From CAINEC01 sp046052065 (GTDB lineage: Bacteria > Bacteroidota > Bacteroidia > AKYH767-A > OLB10): a stretch of DNA of 26,917 nt. The notes under the pieces are model-generated. The model had not been told where the DNA came from, ran no database searches, and saw only the letters and a list, made by a program, of their open reading frames with translations. The first letter of the stretch is position 1. Every line of letters starts with the position of its first letter. Both the position numbers and the translations under genes were made by a program. The stretch is from NCBI GenBank assembly GCA_046052065.1, contig JBJOND010000027.1, positions 1 to 26,917 on the forward strand, read 5' to 3'. This document shows, one piece after another, positions 1-8,347 of the stretch.

Positions 1-2238
1 CATCGGATATCCTTCACTCGGTGAGTTACGTTCAAATCCGAAGGAGTAATCAGGACGAATAACAGCCATTTCTTTGATGTCCGGAAATATTCCACCTGAT
101 ACAAATGTCCCTGCGAACTTCATTCCCCCAGAGGAGAAATTATCGAGTGAGTCAATTGTGAATGGTTCAATTTTAAAATAGAATTTATCTCGATCATAAA
201 CACCACCGTAAATAGAACGATGATCATAATACACGTATGATTCTTTATCGCTCACAAACTTCGGATACTGAGAATAACTTTTTCTACTCGATTTATTATT
301 TAAGCTATCGATATACAATACACCTGATACATTTTGAAGTGTACTTTTTAAAGGAATCAATTTCGGATTTCCTTTTTCATCCAACTCGTTATCAGAAACT
401 ACTTTCAAACGAATCGAATCAATCGTTGCTAAATTGAATTTAAATTGATCATAAATAAACTCGAACTTCTTTCCGAAGAAATCAGAGCGTCCTGCATGCA
501 CTTTACCTGAGAATTCAAAGTCGCGATTCTTCTTTAACTTGATCTGTTGATTTTCAGGTGTAACCCATACCGCTTGTGTGTCGCTCAAAAAAACTCTCGA
601 TACGCCTTCCATATCTAAATCGAAATTCAGTAAGTTGAGCTTTGCATTGGGCTTTGCTGATATGACAGAACTGATTTCAATTTTATCGTAATCGATTTTC
701 TCTGTTTTAGCTTCGAGATAATAAACTACTTTATCTTTTGCAACAGCACTCGATGTTTCGGCATCATACGTCAAAAATCCTTTGTTTGCTAAAAAAATCA
801 TCAGCGATTTTGCTTCTGATTCAGCAACTCCTAACATCTGCGCAAGCGTAGCCGAATAAATTACATCTCCATAACTTCTATTGTATTTGTAAATTAGTTG
901 CAACGGATTGTAATCGCTCAAGCCTTGTAACTGACGAAAGCGATCATCAGAAAATAAATTTTCAGACTCTAACCACATCTTACTTTCACCAGCACCCGAA
1001 ATCATTTTTAATTCCATCAATGGATCATCAATTTTCCAATAAACTCCATCAACATACATATCTACTTTATGGAATGAATTAAAAAAGGGCATACTCATAC
1101 CGGTAGAGTTATCAATAATCAAACTAACCTGACGATCTTTATTTACATATTTAAAATCGAGTGAAGGGTGATAGATACTATCGGTATCGAAATAAATAAT
1201 TGCTGTTGCGTTTTGTGCACTTAATCGCTCAGGACGAACAACGAAACTTTTACATTGAACACTTAACTGTATTTTGCCATTACGCTTGAAGTTTAATGTT
1301 GCTTTTTGATCTTTTGTTCCAGCTCCAATCATCTTTGAACCTTGTTGCGAAAAACCTCCAACGTAATCAGCATCTTTAATTAGTTCTTTTATGGTCAGAT
1401 TAGCATCATAACTTTGAAAGCGGGGGTAGGTAGCATTACTCGAATCGGCATTGGCTAAAATTTTATCTGTCACTTTTCCCATTAGCGCTGTCTTGAAAAA
1501 CTTTTTATTATAAAAATCTGCAGAGTCGGATGTGTAAATACTACTCGTTACATCGATGATTGTATTTTTCAAATTAGCATATGCTTCATTATCAGGAATA
1601 CCAGCTCGCATCCAATTGATTTTACCGCCAGTTCCGTAGAATTTCTTTATTAATGGATAGTAAACTCCTTGAATATTGTAAATAACACTACTATCTGATT
1701 TGGCATAGCAGGTAAGTGTCATAGCAGGAAAATTCACTTTTGGAACAGAGTCGAAATCAAAAATAAAATCACTCGTGCCTGCTGACCATTTTGTAGATGA
1801 TGATTGATACAAAATATTTCCACTGAAAAGTCCGGAGCATATTTCAATGTAGTCGCTGTAATATTTTGTTTTGCCAAACAGCATTTTATCAAGACTACTA
1901 TGCCATTTCGTAAACATTTCTGCCGACTTTCCTGATTCAGAAAAACCGATTAAGGCTTCGATGTAATTGCTGAAATCTGGAAAAGGTTTTAGTCTTTTCT
2001 TCAACATGTCATTACAAGTCTTGACAACAGTTGCTTGTTGATCAGCTGTAAATTTGGGTTGCTCTATCCATACTAACTCAAACCTATCGGTAAGCTTTTC
2101 CGTTTCTTTTTTATTAGTTAATTCTAAATAAGCTTTTATTTCTTTGAAAAAAGTGGGAGCATCTGTAGAGAATGGTTTTTGCTGAGCATATCCAGTAAAA
2201 GGAATTATAAATAAGAGTGATAAAAGAATTTTTTTCAT
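1..2238 (-). CDS. Large secreted protein of unknown function (C-terminus outside the window)
   Basis: The frame is open for all 746 codons from the ATG at 2238 to the left edge; I checked every codon and found no stop, so the gene continues outside. The N-terminus (MKKILLSLLFIIPFTGYAQQ) is a typical signal peptide with likely cleavage after GYA, so the product is exported. The rest is soluble, rich in aromatic and charged residues, with no membrane helix and no motif I can assign. It looks like the very large (over 1000 residue) secreted proteins of unknown function found across Bacteroidota; that is recollection, not a search. The gene starts 6 bp after the prmA stop on the same strand, so the two are probably co-transcribed, although no functional link to PrmA is evident. 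Function unknown; an envelope role is only an inference from the signal peptide. Confidence 0.85.
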   Translation of the reverse strand, partial: MKKILLSLLFIIPFTGYAQQKPFSTDAPTFFKEIKAYLELTNKKETEKLTDRFELVWIEQPKFTADQQATVVKTCNDMLKKRLKPFPDFSNYIEALIGFSESGKSAEMFTKWHSSLDKMLFGKTKYYSDYIEICSGLFSGNILYQSSSTKWSAGTSDFIFDFDSVPKVNFPAMTLTCYAKSDSSVIYNIQGVYYPLIKKFYGTGGKINWMRAGIPDNEAYANLKNTIIDVTSSIYTSDSADFYNKKFFKTALMGKVTDKILANADSSNATYPRFQSYDANLTIKELIKDADYVGGFSQQGSKMIGAGTKDQKATLNFKRNGKIQLSVQCKSFVVRPERLSAQNATAIIYFDTDSIYHPSLDFKYVNKDRQVSLIIDNSTGMSMPFFNSFHKVDMYVDGVYWKIDDPLMELKMISGAGESKMWLESENLFSDDRFRQLQGLSDYNPLQLIYKYNRSYGDVIYSATLAQMLGVAESEAKSLMIFLANKGFLTYDAETSSAVAKDKVVYYLEAKTEKIDYDKIEISSVISAKPNAKLNLLNFDLDMEGVSRVFLSDTQAVWVTPENQQIKLKKNRDFEFSGKVHAGRSDFFGKKFEFIYDQFKFNLATIDSIRLKVVSDNELDEKGNPKLIPLKSTLQNVSGVLYIDSLNNKSSRKSYSQYPKFVSDKESYVYYDHRSIYGGVYDRDKFYFKIEPFTIDSLDNFSSGGMKFAGTFVSGGIFPDIKEMAVIRPDYSFGFERNSPSEGYPM

Positions 2239-2244
2239 TCGTGA

Positions 2245-3081
2245 TTATTGTTTTTTGAAGGTAGCACAACACCAATCATTTTGTGAAGTGTGTTGCAAAT
2301 AGTCGATGTGATATTCAGTTGCTTTATTTTTGATAACGGATAAATCCGAAGTATAATATCCGCTTGTGATTAATAATCCACCTGCATTTAATGAAGCAGC
2401 ATATTTATCTAAATCATTCAGGATGATATTCCGATTGATATTCGCTAAAATGATATCGTATGATTTGCCTTCTAATAATTCGCTGCTTCCTAGTGCGACT
2501 TCAATTTGCGGATAGCCGTTACGTTGTGCATTCTCGATGGAATTATCTACAGAGTTAGGATCATAGTCGATGGCATATGCTGAACTTGCTCCGAGTTGCA
2601 TTCCTAGAATGGCAAGTATGCCTGTTCCGCAACCCATGTCTAATAGCGACTTGTTTTTAAAATCGATATCCAACATTGCTTCCATAACTTGGGAGGTAGT
2701 TGGATGATGACCAGTACCAAAAGCCATTCGTGGTTGCACAATTATTTCATGTGGGTAGGAAGGATTTGCTTCGTGAAATTCAGCACGCACATAAATTTTA
2801 TTGCCAATGATTTCTGGCTGATAATTCTTTTCCCATTCGGCATTCCAGTTTTGCCAAGGGATATCCTGAATAGTAAAACTTACTTCGCAGTTCAGCTCTT
2901 TAATACCTTCTATAATTTCTTGAACAGCATCATTATTAAAATTGGCTGTTTGTATGTATGCTTTGAATCCTTGCGGAGTATCTTCAAACATTTCAAATCC
3001 GATTTCTCCCAATTGGTAAGTCAGCATCTCGCCAAATAATTCCAGCGGATTTAGTTGTAGGTTAAGTTCTGTATAGTTCAC
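2245..3081 (-). CDS. prmA: Ribosomal protein L11 methyltransferase
   Basis: A 278-residue SAM-dependent methyltransferase that trimethylates ribosomal protein L11 in the cytoplasm. Visible motifs are MAFGTGHHPTT (about 119-129), typical of PrmA, the SAM-binding motif LLDMGCGTG (146-154), an acidic motif II (YAIDYDP), and ANINRNII near residue 220, matching the PrmA catalytic loop. The N-terminal 100 residues fit the L11-binding domain, including the W-rich segment around 76-83. The start codon is GTG (3081-3079); no ATG lies upstream in frame and downstream ATGs would cut the N-terminal domain. TACTTTTA, a 7/8 match to the Bacteroidota -7 box, ends 4 nt before the GTG. The large secreted-protein gene follows after 6 bp. 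Confidence 0.93.
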   Translation of the reverse strand: MNYTELNLQLNPLELFGEMLTYQLGEIGFEMFEDTPQGFKAYIQTANFNNDAVQEIIEGIKELNCEVSFTIQDIPWQNWNAEWEKNYQPEIIGNKIYVRAEFHEANPSYPHEIIVQPRMAFGTGHHPTTSQVMEAMLDIDFKNKSLLDMGCGTGILAILGMQLGASSAYAIDYDPNSVDNSIENAQRNGYPQIEVALGSSELLEGKSYDIILANINRNIILNDLDKYAASLNAGGLLITSGYYTSDLSVIKNKATEYHIDYLQHTSQNDWCCATFKKQ

Positions 3082-3085
3082 GAAA

Positions 3086-3093
3086 TAAAAGTA
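3086..3093 (-). promoter_or_regulatory. Putative -7 box of prmA
   Basis: On the minus strand the sequence TACTTTTA, one mismatch from TAnnTTTG, is followed by TTTC and then the GTG start of prmA. I see no good -33 TTTG at the right distance, so this is a weak call supported mainly by the same placement at other genes in the window. Confidence 0.35.
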
Positions 3094-3244
3094 TTATTTT
3101 AGATGGGTAAGAATTGATTAGTTTCAATCATGTTTTCAACACATTTATTAAGCGTTATTTTTAACAATTATCAGCATTTGACCGTGAATTAAATCATGAA
3201 GACCTACATTTTTATTGCGCCACTTCTTGATTATCTTCGTAGCC

Positions 3245-3252
3245 TATTGTTG
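3245..3252 (+). promoter_or_regulatory. Putative -7 box of hutI-ftcD
   Basis: TATTGTTG, one mismatch from TAnnTTTG, lies 4 nt upstream of the ATG at 3257. A -33 element at the usual distance is not obvious. If it is used, transcription starts at or within a base or two of the ATG, which supports 3257 over an upstream start. Confidence 0.35.
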
Positions 3253-3256
3253 TATT

Positions 3257-4489
3257 ATGAATAGAACGCTTATTACAAATATTAAAGGACTCGTACAGGC
3301 GAATAGAAGTCATGTGATTATGGGAGCCGATATGAAGGAATTGCCAATCATTGATGATGCCTGGTTACTGATTCAAGGAGATGAGATTGCAGCAGTCGGA
3401 CATATGAATCATATGCCGCATTCAGATGTGACCGATGTGATTGATGCGACGAATCGTTTTGTGTTACCATCTTACTGCGATTCACATACGCATATAGTTT
3501 TTGCTGGCTCTCGTGAAGGTGAGTTTGTTGATCGCGTTCACGGATTAACGTATGAGGAGATTGCGAAGCGAGGTGGTGGGATCTTGAATTCTGCTAAGCG
3601 TTTGCAAAATACTTCCGAAGAGGAATTATATGAAGGTGCGATGTCGCGTATTCACGAGATGATTATGACAGGCACCGGTGCGATTGAAATTAAGAGTGGG
3701 TACGGATTGTCGTATGATGCAGAAATAAAAATGCTTCGTGTCATTAAGCGTTTGAAGGAAACTTCAGATGTAAAAATCAAGGCAACCTTTTTAGGCGCAC
3801 ATGCTTTCCCTGCTGAATTTAAAGAGAATCGTTCGGCTTATGTTGATTTGTTAGTCGATCGATTAATTCCTTTTATTGCGGATGAAGGTCTTGCAGATTA
3901 TAACGATGTGTTTTGCGACCGAGGATTTTTTAGTGTGGATGAAACAGATCGAATTTTAGAAGCGGGTAATAAACGCGGATTAAAACCAAAGATTCACGCC
4001 AACGAATTAGATTTTTCTGGTGGTGTGCAAGTAGGTGTGAAGCATCATGCTTTATCAGTTGATCATTTAGAATGTGTGGGTGATGATGAAATCAAAACAT
4101 TATTAGGAAGTAATACGATGCCAACCTTATTACCAGGCACTGCTTTCTTCTTGAAGATTCATTATCCTCCTGCTCGTAAAATGATTGATGCAGGATTACC
4201 AGTTGCATTAGCAAGTGATTATAATCCGGGTTCTTCTCCTTCAGGAAATATGAACTTCGTTCTAACGCTTGCTTGTTTGTACTTGGGAATGTCGCCTGAA
4301 GAAGCGATTAATGCAGCAACATTGAACAGTGCATACGCAATGGGTGTAATGGATGAGTTAGGTTCAATTGCTCCACATAAAAAAGCAAACTTGTTTATCA
4401 CAAAAGAAATTCCTTCGATAGGATATATTCCTTATGCGTATGGAAGAAATGTAGTGGATAAAGTAATGATAAACGGAAAATTAAAATAA
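3257..4489 (+). CDS. hutI: Imidazolonepropionase
   Basis: HutI hydrolyses 4-imidazolone-5-propionate to N-formimino-L-glutamate, the third step of histidine degradation. From the ATG at 3257 the protein has 410 residues, the usual family length. An upstream in-frame ATG at 3215 would add 14 mostly hydrophobic residues lacking family character, and a possible -7 box lies just before 3257. Amidohydrolase features are clear: metal ligands in CDSHTHIVFAG (H77, H79), FLGAHAFP, the KIHANELDFSGGVQVG segment, HALSVDHLE, and ASDYNPGSSPSGNM holding the catalytic/metal Asp. ftcD follows after 27 bp on the same strand and uses the product, so the pair forms an operon. hutH and hutU for the first two steps are not in the window. 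Confidence 0.96.
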   Translation: MNRTLITNIKGLVQANRSHVIMGADMKELPIIDDAWLLIQGDEIAAVGHMNHMPHSDVTDVIDATNRFVLPSYCDSHTHIVFAGSREGEFVDRVHGLTYEEIAKRGGGILNSAKRLQNTSEEELYEGAMSRIHEMIMTGTGAIEIKSGYGLSYDAEIKMLRVIKRLKETSDVKIKATFLGAHAFPAEFKENRSAYVDLLVDRLIPFIADEGLADYNDVFCDRGFFSVDETDRILEAGNKRGLKPKIHANELDFSGGVQVGVKHHALSVDHLECVGDDEIKTLLGSNTMPTLLPGTAFFLKIHYPPARKMIDAGLPVALASDYNPGSSPSGNMNFVLTLACLYLGMSPEEAINAATLNSAYAMGVMDELGSIAPHKKANLFITKEIPSIGYIPYAYGRNVVDKVMINGKLK

Positions 4490-4516
4490 TAAAAATTCAA
4501 AGTACATTAAAAAGAT

Positions 4517-6193
4517 ATGAAACAATTAATCGAGTGTGTTCCTAATTTTAGTGAAGGAAATAATTTACAAATCATTAATCAGATAACTGATGCGATTAGT
4601 AGTGTTGACGGAGTAAAATTATTAAATGTTGATCCGGGTAAAGCAACTAATCGAACTGTAGTAACGTTAGTAGGCGAGCCTGCTGCTGTTGTTGAGGCTG
4701 CCTTCCGTGGAATTCAAAAAGCATCTGAGTTAATCGATATGTCGAAGCATCATGGTGAGCATCCGCGTATGGGCGCAACCGATGTTTGTCCTTTTATTCC
4801 AGTTGCTAATATTTCAATGGAAGAAACAGCAGCATGGAGTCAGAAATTAGCAAAGCGAGTAGGAGAGGAATTAAACATTCCGGTTTATTTGTATGAGGAA
4901 GCGCAATCAGATAAGTCGAGAAGTAATCTTTCGGTAATCCGCGCAGGTGAGTACGAAGGATTTTTCAAAAAGATAAAAGAGCCACAATGGAAACCAGATT
5001 TTGGTCCTGCTGAATTCTCGGCAAAGTCGGGTGGAACAGTTATCGGTGCACGCGACTTTTTAATTGCTTACAATGTTAATCTGAATTCTAAGTCTGTGAA
5101 ACGTGCAAACTCTATTGCATTTGATATTCGCGAAGCAGGACGTATAAAGACAGATGAGAAAGGAAAGAAAGTATTAGATGAGAATGGAAATGAGATTCGT
5201 ATTCCAGGCTCGTTAAAAGGAGTTAAAGCGATTGGTTGGTATATTGAAGAATATGGTCAGGCTCAAGTGTCGATTAATATTACGCAGTTTAAAGAAACAC
5301 CTTTACATATTGTTTTTGAAGAGTGTTATAAAAGTGCATTTAATCGTGGAGCAAGAGTTACAGGAAGTGAGCTAGTTGGATTAGTTCCATTAAGTGCAAT
5401 GTTGGATGCTGGGCGCTATTTCTTAAATAAACAACGTTTATCCGCAGGTGTTAGTGACCAGGAATTAATTCATATTGCAGTAAAATCAATGGGCTTAGAT
5501 GAGTTAGCTCCATTTGACGCTAACCAACGAATCATCGAGTATGTATTGAATGAAGGTAATACGGCTCCGTTAGTAAACATGAAGTTGAATGCCTTTGCTG
5601 ATGAAACTGCAAGCGAGTCGCCTGCACCAGGTGGTGGATCAATATCTGCATACGTTGGAGTATTAGGCGTTTCATTAGGAACGATGGTAGCTAATTTAAG
5701 TGCTTCTAAAAAAGGCTGGGAAGACCGTTGGGAAGAGTTTAGCAAATGGGCAGAAAAAGGGCAGGCTTATAAAAAGCAATTGTTGGATTTAGTGGATGAA
5801 GACACGCGTTCATTCAATGCAATCATGAATGGATTTTCACTGCCTAAAGGTACCGATGAAGAAAAGGCAATTCGTAAGCAAGCAATTCAGGATGCCACCA
5901 AATATGCGATTGAAGTTCCGTTAAAGGTGATGGAAGTTTCATTAGCAACGATGGAAGTCATGAAGGCTATGGTAGAAATCGGAAATCCGAATTCAATTAC
6001 CGATGCAGGAGTAGGTGCGTTATGCGCACGAACTGCTGTGATGGGCGCACATATGAATGTGAAGATTAATACTGGTAGCTACGATGATAAAACATTTGTT
6101 GCTGACATCTTAAAGAAAGCTGCTGCTATTGAAGAACAAGCGGTGATGTTAGAAGGAGAGATTGTGGGGTTGGTGAATAAAGCGATTGGGTAA
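4517..6193 (+). CDS. ftcD: Bifunctional glutamate formiminotransferase / formiminotetrahydrofolate cyclodeaminase
   Basis: A 558-residue fusion acting on formiminoglutamate made by HutI. The formiminotransferase part (about 1-330) moves the formimino group to tetrahydrofolate; the cyclodeaminase part (about 350-558) releases ammonia and yields 5,10-methenyl-THF. The first part opens with CVPNFSEG (8-15) and carries KHHGEHPRMGATD (77-89), in which H82 matches the proposed catalytic His of the mammalian enzyme. The second part has the hallmark SPAPGGGSISAYVG around residues 368-381, with PGGGS at 371-375. Both halves are intact, so the gene has the same architecture as animal FTCD. It lies 27 bp after hutI; downstream comes a palindromic repeat patch and no clear T-tract terminator. 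Confidence 0.95.
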   Translation: MKQLIECVPNFSEGNNLQIINQITDAISSVDGVKLLNVDPGKATNRTVVTLVGEPAAVVEAAFRGIQKASELIDMSKHHGEHPRMGATDVCPFIPVANISMEETAAWSQKLAKRVGEELNIPVYLYEEAQSDKSRSNLSVIRAGEYEGFFKKIKEPQWKPDFGPAEFSAKSGGTVIGARDFLIAYNVNLNSKSVKRANSIAFDIREAGRIKTDEKGKKVLDENGNEIRIPGSLKGVKAIGWYIEEYGQAQVSINITQFKETPLHIVFEECYKSAFNRGARVTGSELVGLVPLSAMLDAGRYFLNKQRLSAGVSDQELIHIAVKSMGLDELAPFDANQRIIEYVLNEGNTAPLVNMKLNAFADETASESPAPGGGSISAYVGVLGVSLGTMVANLSASKKGWEDRWEEFSKWAEKGQAYKKQLLDLVDEDTRSFNAIMNGFSLPKGTDEEKAIRKQAIQDATKYAIEVPLKVMEVSLATMEVMKAMVEIGNPNSITDAGVGALCARTAVMGAHMNVKINTGSYDDKTFVADILKKAAAIEEQAVMLEGEIVGLVNKAIG

Positions 6194-6307
6194 TTTGCTA
6201 ATTTGATCGCGAGGCTTCGCGATTGATAATTTGATAATTTGAAAATTTGAAGATTTGCTTCTCGATGCCTCGGGATTGAAGTTGAAATTTATTTGTAATT
6301 TTATTTC
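6194..6307. repeat. Palindromic intergenic repeat patch (REP-like) with AATTTG tract
   Basis: The gap after ftcD contains a perfect hairpin ATCGCGA-GGCT-TCGCGAT at 6206-6223, then several AATTTG/GATAATTTG units (about 6224-6256), then CTCGATGCCTCGGGATTGAAG at 6261-6281 with spaces ignored, which is a decayed form of the hairpin TCCCGA-TGCC-TCGGGA seen intact at 26632-26647. The same vocabulary (TTTGCTAATTTG, CCTCGGGATTG) recurs at the right end of the window, so these are members of one dispersed family. Such palindromes are familiar in Bacteroidota intergenic DNA; a role in termination of ftcD mRNA is possible but there is no T tract. Confidence 0.6.
6296..6303 (+). promoter_or_regulatory. 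Putative -7 box of the small protein/nucleotidyltransferase pair
   Basis: TAATTTTA (one mismatch from TAnnTTTG) followed by TTTC directly precedes the ATG at 6308, the same arrangement as at prmA. An ATTG at 6275-6278, inside the repeat patch, could serve as -33 with a short 17-bp spacer. Weak. Confidence 0.3.
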
Positions 6308-6511
6308 ATGGAGAAACCAAAATTAGATCGTTCGGCTTTTAAAATTAATACTTTTGAGTCGGCGGATAATAACAAAGAATATTGGTTAGGTAAAACGCCT
6401 GATGAGCGATTTGCTGCTGCATGGTATCTCATCTGCTGCGCTTATAATATTGATTACAACAATCCTCCTAAATTAGATCGTACTTGTTTTTCAATGCACA
6501 AACATGAGTAA
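6308..6511 (+). CDS. Small partner protein of a nucleotidyltransferase (possible antitoxin-like)
   Basis: A 67-residue protein ending 8 bp inside the next gene, so the two are translationally coupled. The segment EYWLGKTPDERFAAAWYL (about 25-42) has the W-x(3)-TP-x-ER pattern common in small proteins encoded just before nucleotidyltransferase genes in many bacteria; in that group the C-terminus usually ends in a basic motif like RLxRVFRVI, and KLDRTCFSMHKHE here fits that position. The motif PKLDR occurs twice, near the start (residues 4-8) and near the end. There is no signal peptide or membrane segment. I infer an antitoxin or chaperone-like role from the gene arrangement; nothing in the sequence shows activity. 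Confidence 0.7.
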   Translation: MEKPKLDRSAFKINTFESADNNKEYWLGKTPDERFAAAWYLICCAYNIDYNNPPKLDRTCFSMHKHE

Positions 6512-6956
6512 TATTCTAAATGATGATTTTGTTGATTTTCTAAACGCTTTAAAAGAGTGTAATGTTGAATATATTTTAGTTGGTGGATATGCCGTGATTT
6601 ATCATGGTTATAATCGGACAACTGGAGATTTAGATGTTTGGGTAAACCCTACAAAGGAAAATTATAGAAAGTTGATTTTGTCTTTTAATAAATTCGGATT
6701 AAGTCTTTTTGATATGACAGAAGAATTATTTCTTGTCAATAAGGAACTTAACGTTTTTACATTTGGTAGACCTCCAGTTTGCATTGATTTATTGACTCGC
6801 TTAAAAGGACTAAACTTCGATGAAGTTTATCCAAGCAGTTATCAAACAGAATTCAGTGGAGTTGATGTTAGAATGATTGATCTACCAAATTTAATAAGAG
6901 CGAAAAAGGCATCCAATCGACCAAAGGACATCGACGATATCAATCATATTTCTTGA
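6504..6956 (+). CDS. Minimal nucleotidyltransferase-fold protein (AbiEii/MNT-like)
   Basis: A 150-residue protein with the nucleotidyltransferase core: LVGGYAVIYHGYNRTTGDLDVWV (spanning 25-47) gives the GG of the nucleotide-binding turn (27-28) and the two metal-binding acids D42 and D44; D95 in VCIDLL is the likely third acid. The end, LIRAKKASNRPKDIDDI, matches the conserved tail (LI-x(2)-K-x(2)-xRPKDxxDI) of AbiEii-like proteins. All three acids are present, so it is probably catalytically competent, transferring nucleotides to RNA or protein. The overlap with the upstream small gene suggests a toxin-antitoxin or regulatory pair; the substrate is unknown. The next gene converges with a 14-bp gap. 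Confidence 0.82.
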   Translation: MSNILNDDFVDFLNALKECNVEYILVGGYAVIYHGYNRTTGDLDVWVNPTKENYRKLILSFNKFGLSLFDMTEELFLVNKELNVFTFGRPPVCIDLLTRLKGLNFDEVYPSSYQTEFSGVDVRMIDLPNLIRAKKASNRPKDIDDINHIS

Positions 6957-6970
6957 TTTTTTTGCTTTTC

Positions 6971-8275
6971 TTAATCTAATTTAAAAATCTTTTTAGTTTT
7001 ACCATCACTGTAAATATCAATTCGAAATCCCGGTAAGTTAGGATCTTTCTCTCTACCTAATAAATCGACTGATTTTAAATAAACAGAATTACTCATGTTA
7101 ACCACTTCATTGAGGTATGTAGTGTTTTGAGAAACAAAAATCCGAAAGGTATAATCACTAAGTATTTTATCGTAATAGGGTGAGTAAAATCTTTCGAAAG
7201 TTCTAAATGTTACAAAATAAGGTTGGTTACTTATGTACGATGGTAAAATCGACATCCAATTGTAATCACATTCAGCCCAATCACTATATCCAATAGAGCT
7301 TATTGAGGCATTCGAATTCAGTATACTTTCACTGTAACATTGACTATATGGGTAACCCGATAAATCTGGGTCCGACATAGCGAATTGAATAAATAGATCT
7401 TCTCCTGGGCTTAGGTATATATCAGGATGTGGCATGCTAGAATTCCATACTTGTTGCCATGATGTCAAGTTGTTGGTTAAAACAGCAATGGTTGCTTGAA
7501 TTGTTATAGGCGTATTGACTATTGGAACCACTGACAACTCCATGTCTCTTTTCACATATCCAATCTGCAAACCATTTCTCCATTCTAGAAGTTTAACTGC
7601 TATCTGATACTTACCTAACAAATTAGGTTTAAATAATATATCGCCCAACAAAGAATCAATATGAAATGGTAAAGAAGAATCAGCTGGCGGATAATTATAA
7701 GGTAATGAAATTATATTAATGCCGCCTGAGCCATTATTAACTAAATCTTCAGGTATAGTTAACTCCCACGACATGGAATCTCTGTCAGCATCGTATGGTG
7801 TAATATTATTTGTGAATGGATTGTCAAGTTGAGCTAGGGTAATTGGTACATTTAGAAATTTAGGAGAGGAGTTAATTCCATCTGCCATAATCATACACTC
7901 TAGGTACATTCCTGCGCTAGTCGAGTTAGGAATATTATCTACGCTATCTCGACAACAACTCCATGCTGATGCTTTAAACGTTCCTGCGTAGGGGAAGTTT
8001 ATTGTATCAATATAATTATAGGATTTAAACCCATTGTACCATAATACACTCGGAGGTGTTACTACTATATGTGTCGCAATAATTGTATCAAGTGAATCCC
8101 GGTAGGTAATAGTATAACTTGAAGGAATGTTTCCAGCTAAAGTATCCCTGTAAATAGTAAGTGTTGTTTCATACATTAAACCATTAATGTTACGACAAGT
8201 AATTTCTCCTCCTAACAATGAAGAAGATAATGAAGGGTAAGAAAAAAATAACAAAACAATTAATGTATATTTCAT
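6971..8275 (-). CDS. Secreted surface-type protein with probable T9SS C-terminal signal
   Basis: A 434-residue protein with a signal peptide (MKYTLIVLLFFSYPSLSSS). It is followed by LLGGEITCRNINGLMYET and LTIYRD, resembling the GGEI-x(n)-G-x-Y-x(2)-TL-x(2)-YRD opening of large Bacteroidota adhesin-type proteins. Aromatic, Ser/Thr/Asn-rich beta sequence fills the middle, with Cys residues in the mature part. The last 35 residues (VDLLGRE ... PGFRIDIYSDGKTKKIFKLD) have the pattern of a type A T9SS sorting domain: LLGR, PG-aromatic, then a Lys-rich end. I infer export across the outer membrane by T9SS. Function unknown. The gene is more AT-rich than its neighbours and stands alone, converging on the nucleotidyltransferase gene. 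Confidence 0.8.
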   Translation of the reverse strand: MKYTLIVLLFFSYPSLSSSLLGGEITCRNINGLMYETTLTIYRDTLAGNIPSSYTITYRDSLDTIIATHIVVTPPSVLWYNGFKSYNYIDTINFPYAGTFKASAWSCCRDSVDNIPNSTSAGMYLECMIMADGINSSPKFLNVPITLAQLDNPFTNNITPYDADRDSMSWELTIPEDLVNNGSGGINIISLPYNYPPADSSLPFHIDSLLGDILFKPNLLGKYQIAVKLLEWRNGLQIGYVKRDMELSVVPIVNTPITIQATIAVLTNNLTSWQQVWNSSMPHPDIYLSPGEDLFIQFAMSDPDLSGYPYSQCYSESILNSNASISSIGYSDWAECDYNWMSILPSYISNQPYFVTFRTFERFYSPYYDKILSDYTFRIFVSQNTTYLNEVVNMSNSVYLKSVDLLGREKDPNLPGFRIDIYSDGKTKKIFKLD

Positions 8276-8347
8276 AATATTTTTTGATAAAAATAAATAT
8301 AAATATTGTTTATTGCAAACAAAATAATAATTATCAAGAAAAATAAA

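Noticed and set aside
237..437. A 66-codon plus-strand frame
   Set aside because: Lies antisense to the open 746-codon secreted-protein frame, whose signal peptide and uninterrupted length are much stronger evidence.
2689..3039. A 116-codon plus-strand frame across prmA
   Set aside because: Antisense shadow of the conserved PrmA coding sequence.
3177..3212. TTTG ... TACATTTT as a hutI promoter
   Set aside because: The spacer is 24 bp, too long for the consensus, and the box is imperfect; the box at 3245 is better placed.
3215..3256. Upstream ATG extending HutI by 14 residues
   Set aside because: The extension is not family-like and a -7-like box lies between the two ATGs; 410 residues is the usual length.
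6224..6256. Possible CRISPR-like direct repeats (AATTTG units)
   Set aside because: The units are 6-9 bp without regular spacers; this is simple-sequence intergenic DNA, not a CRISPR array.
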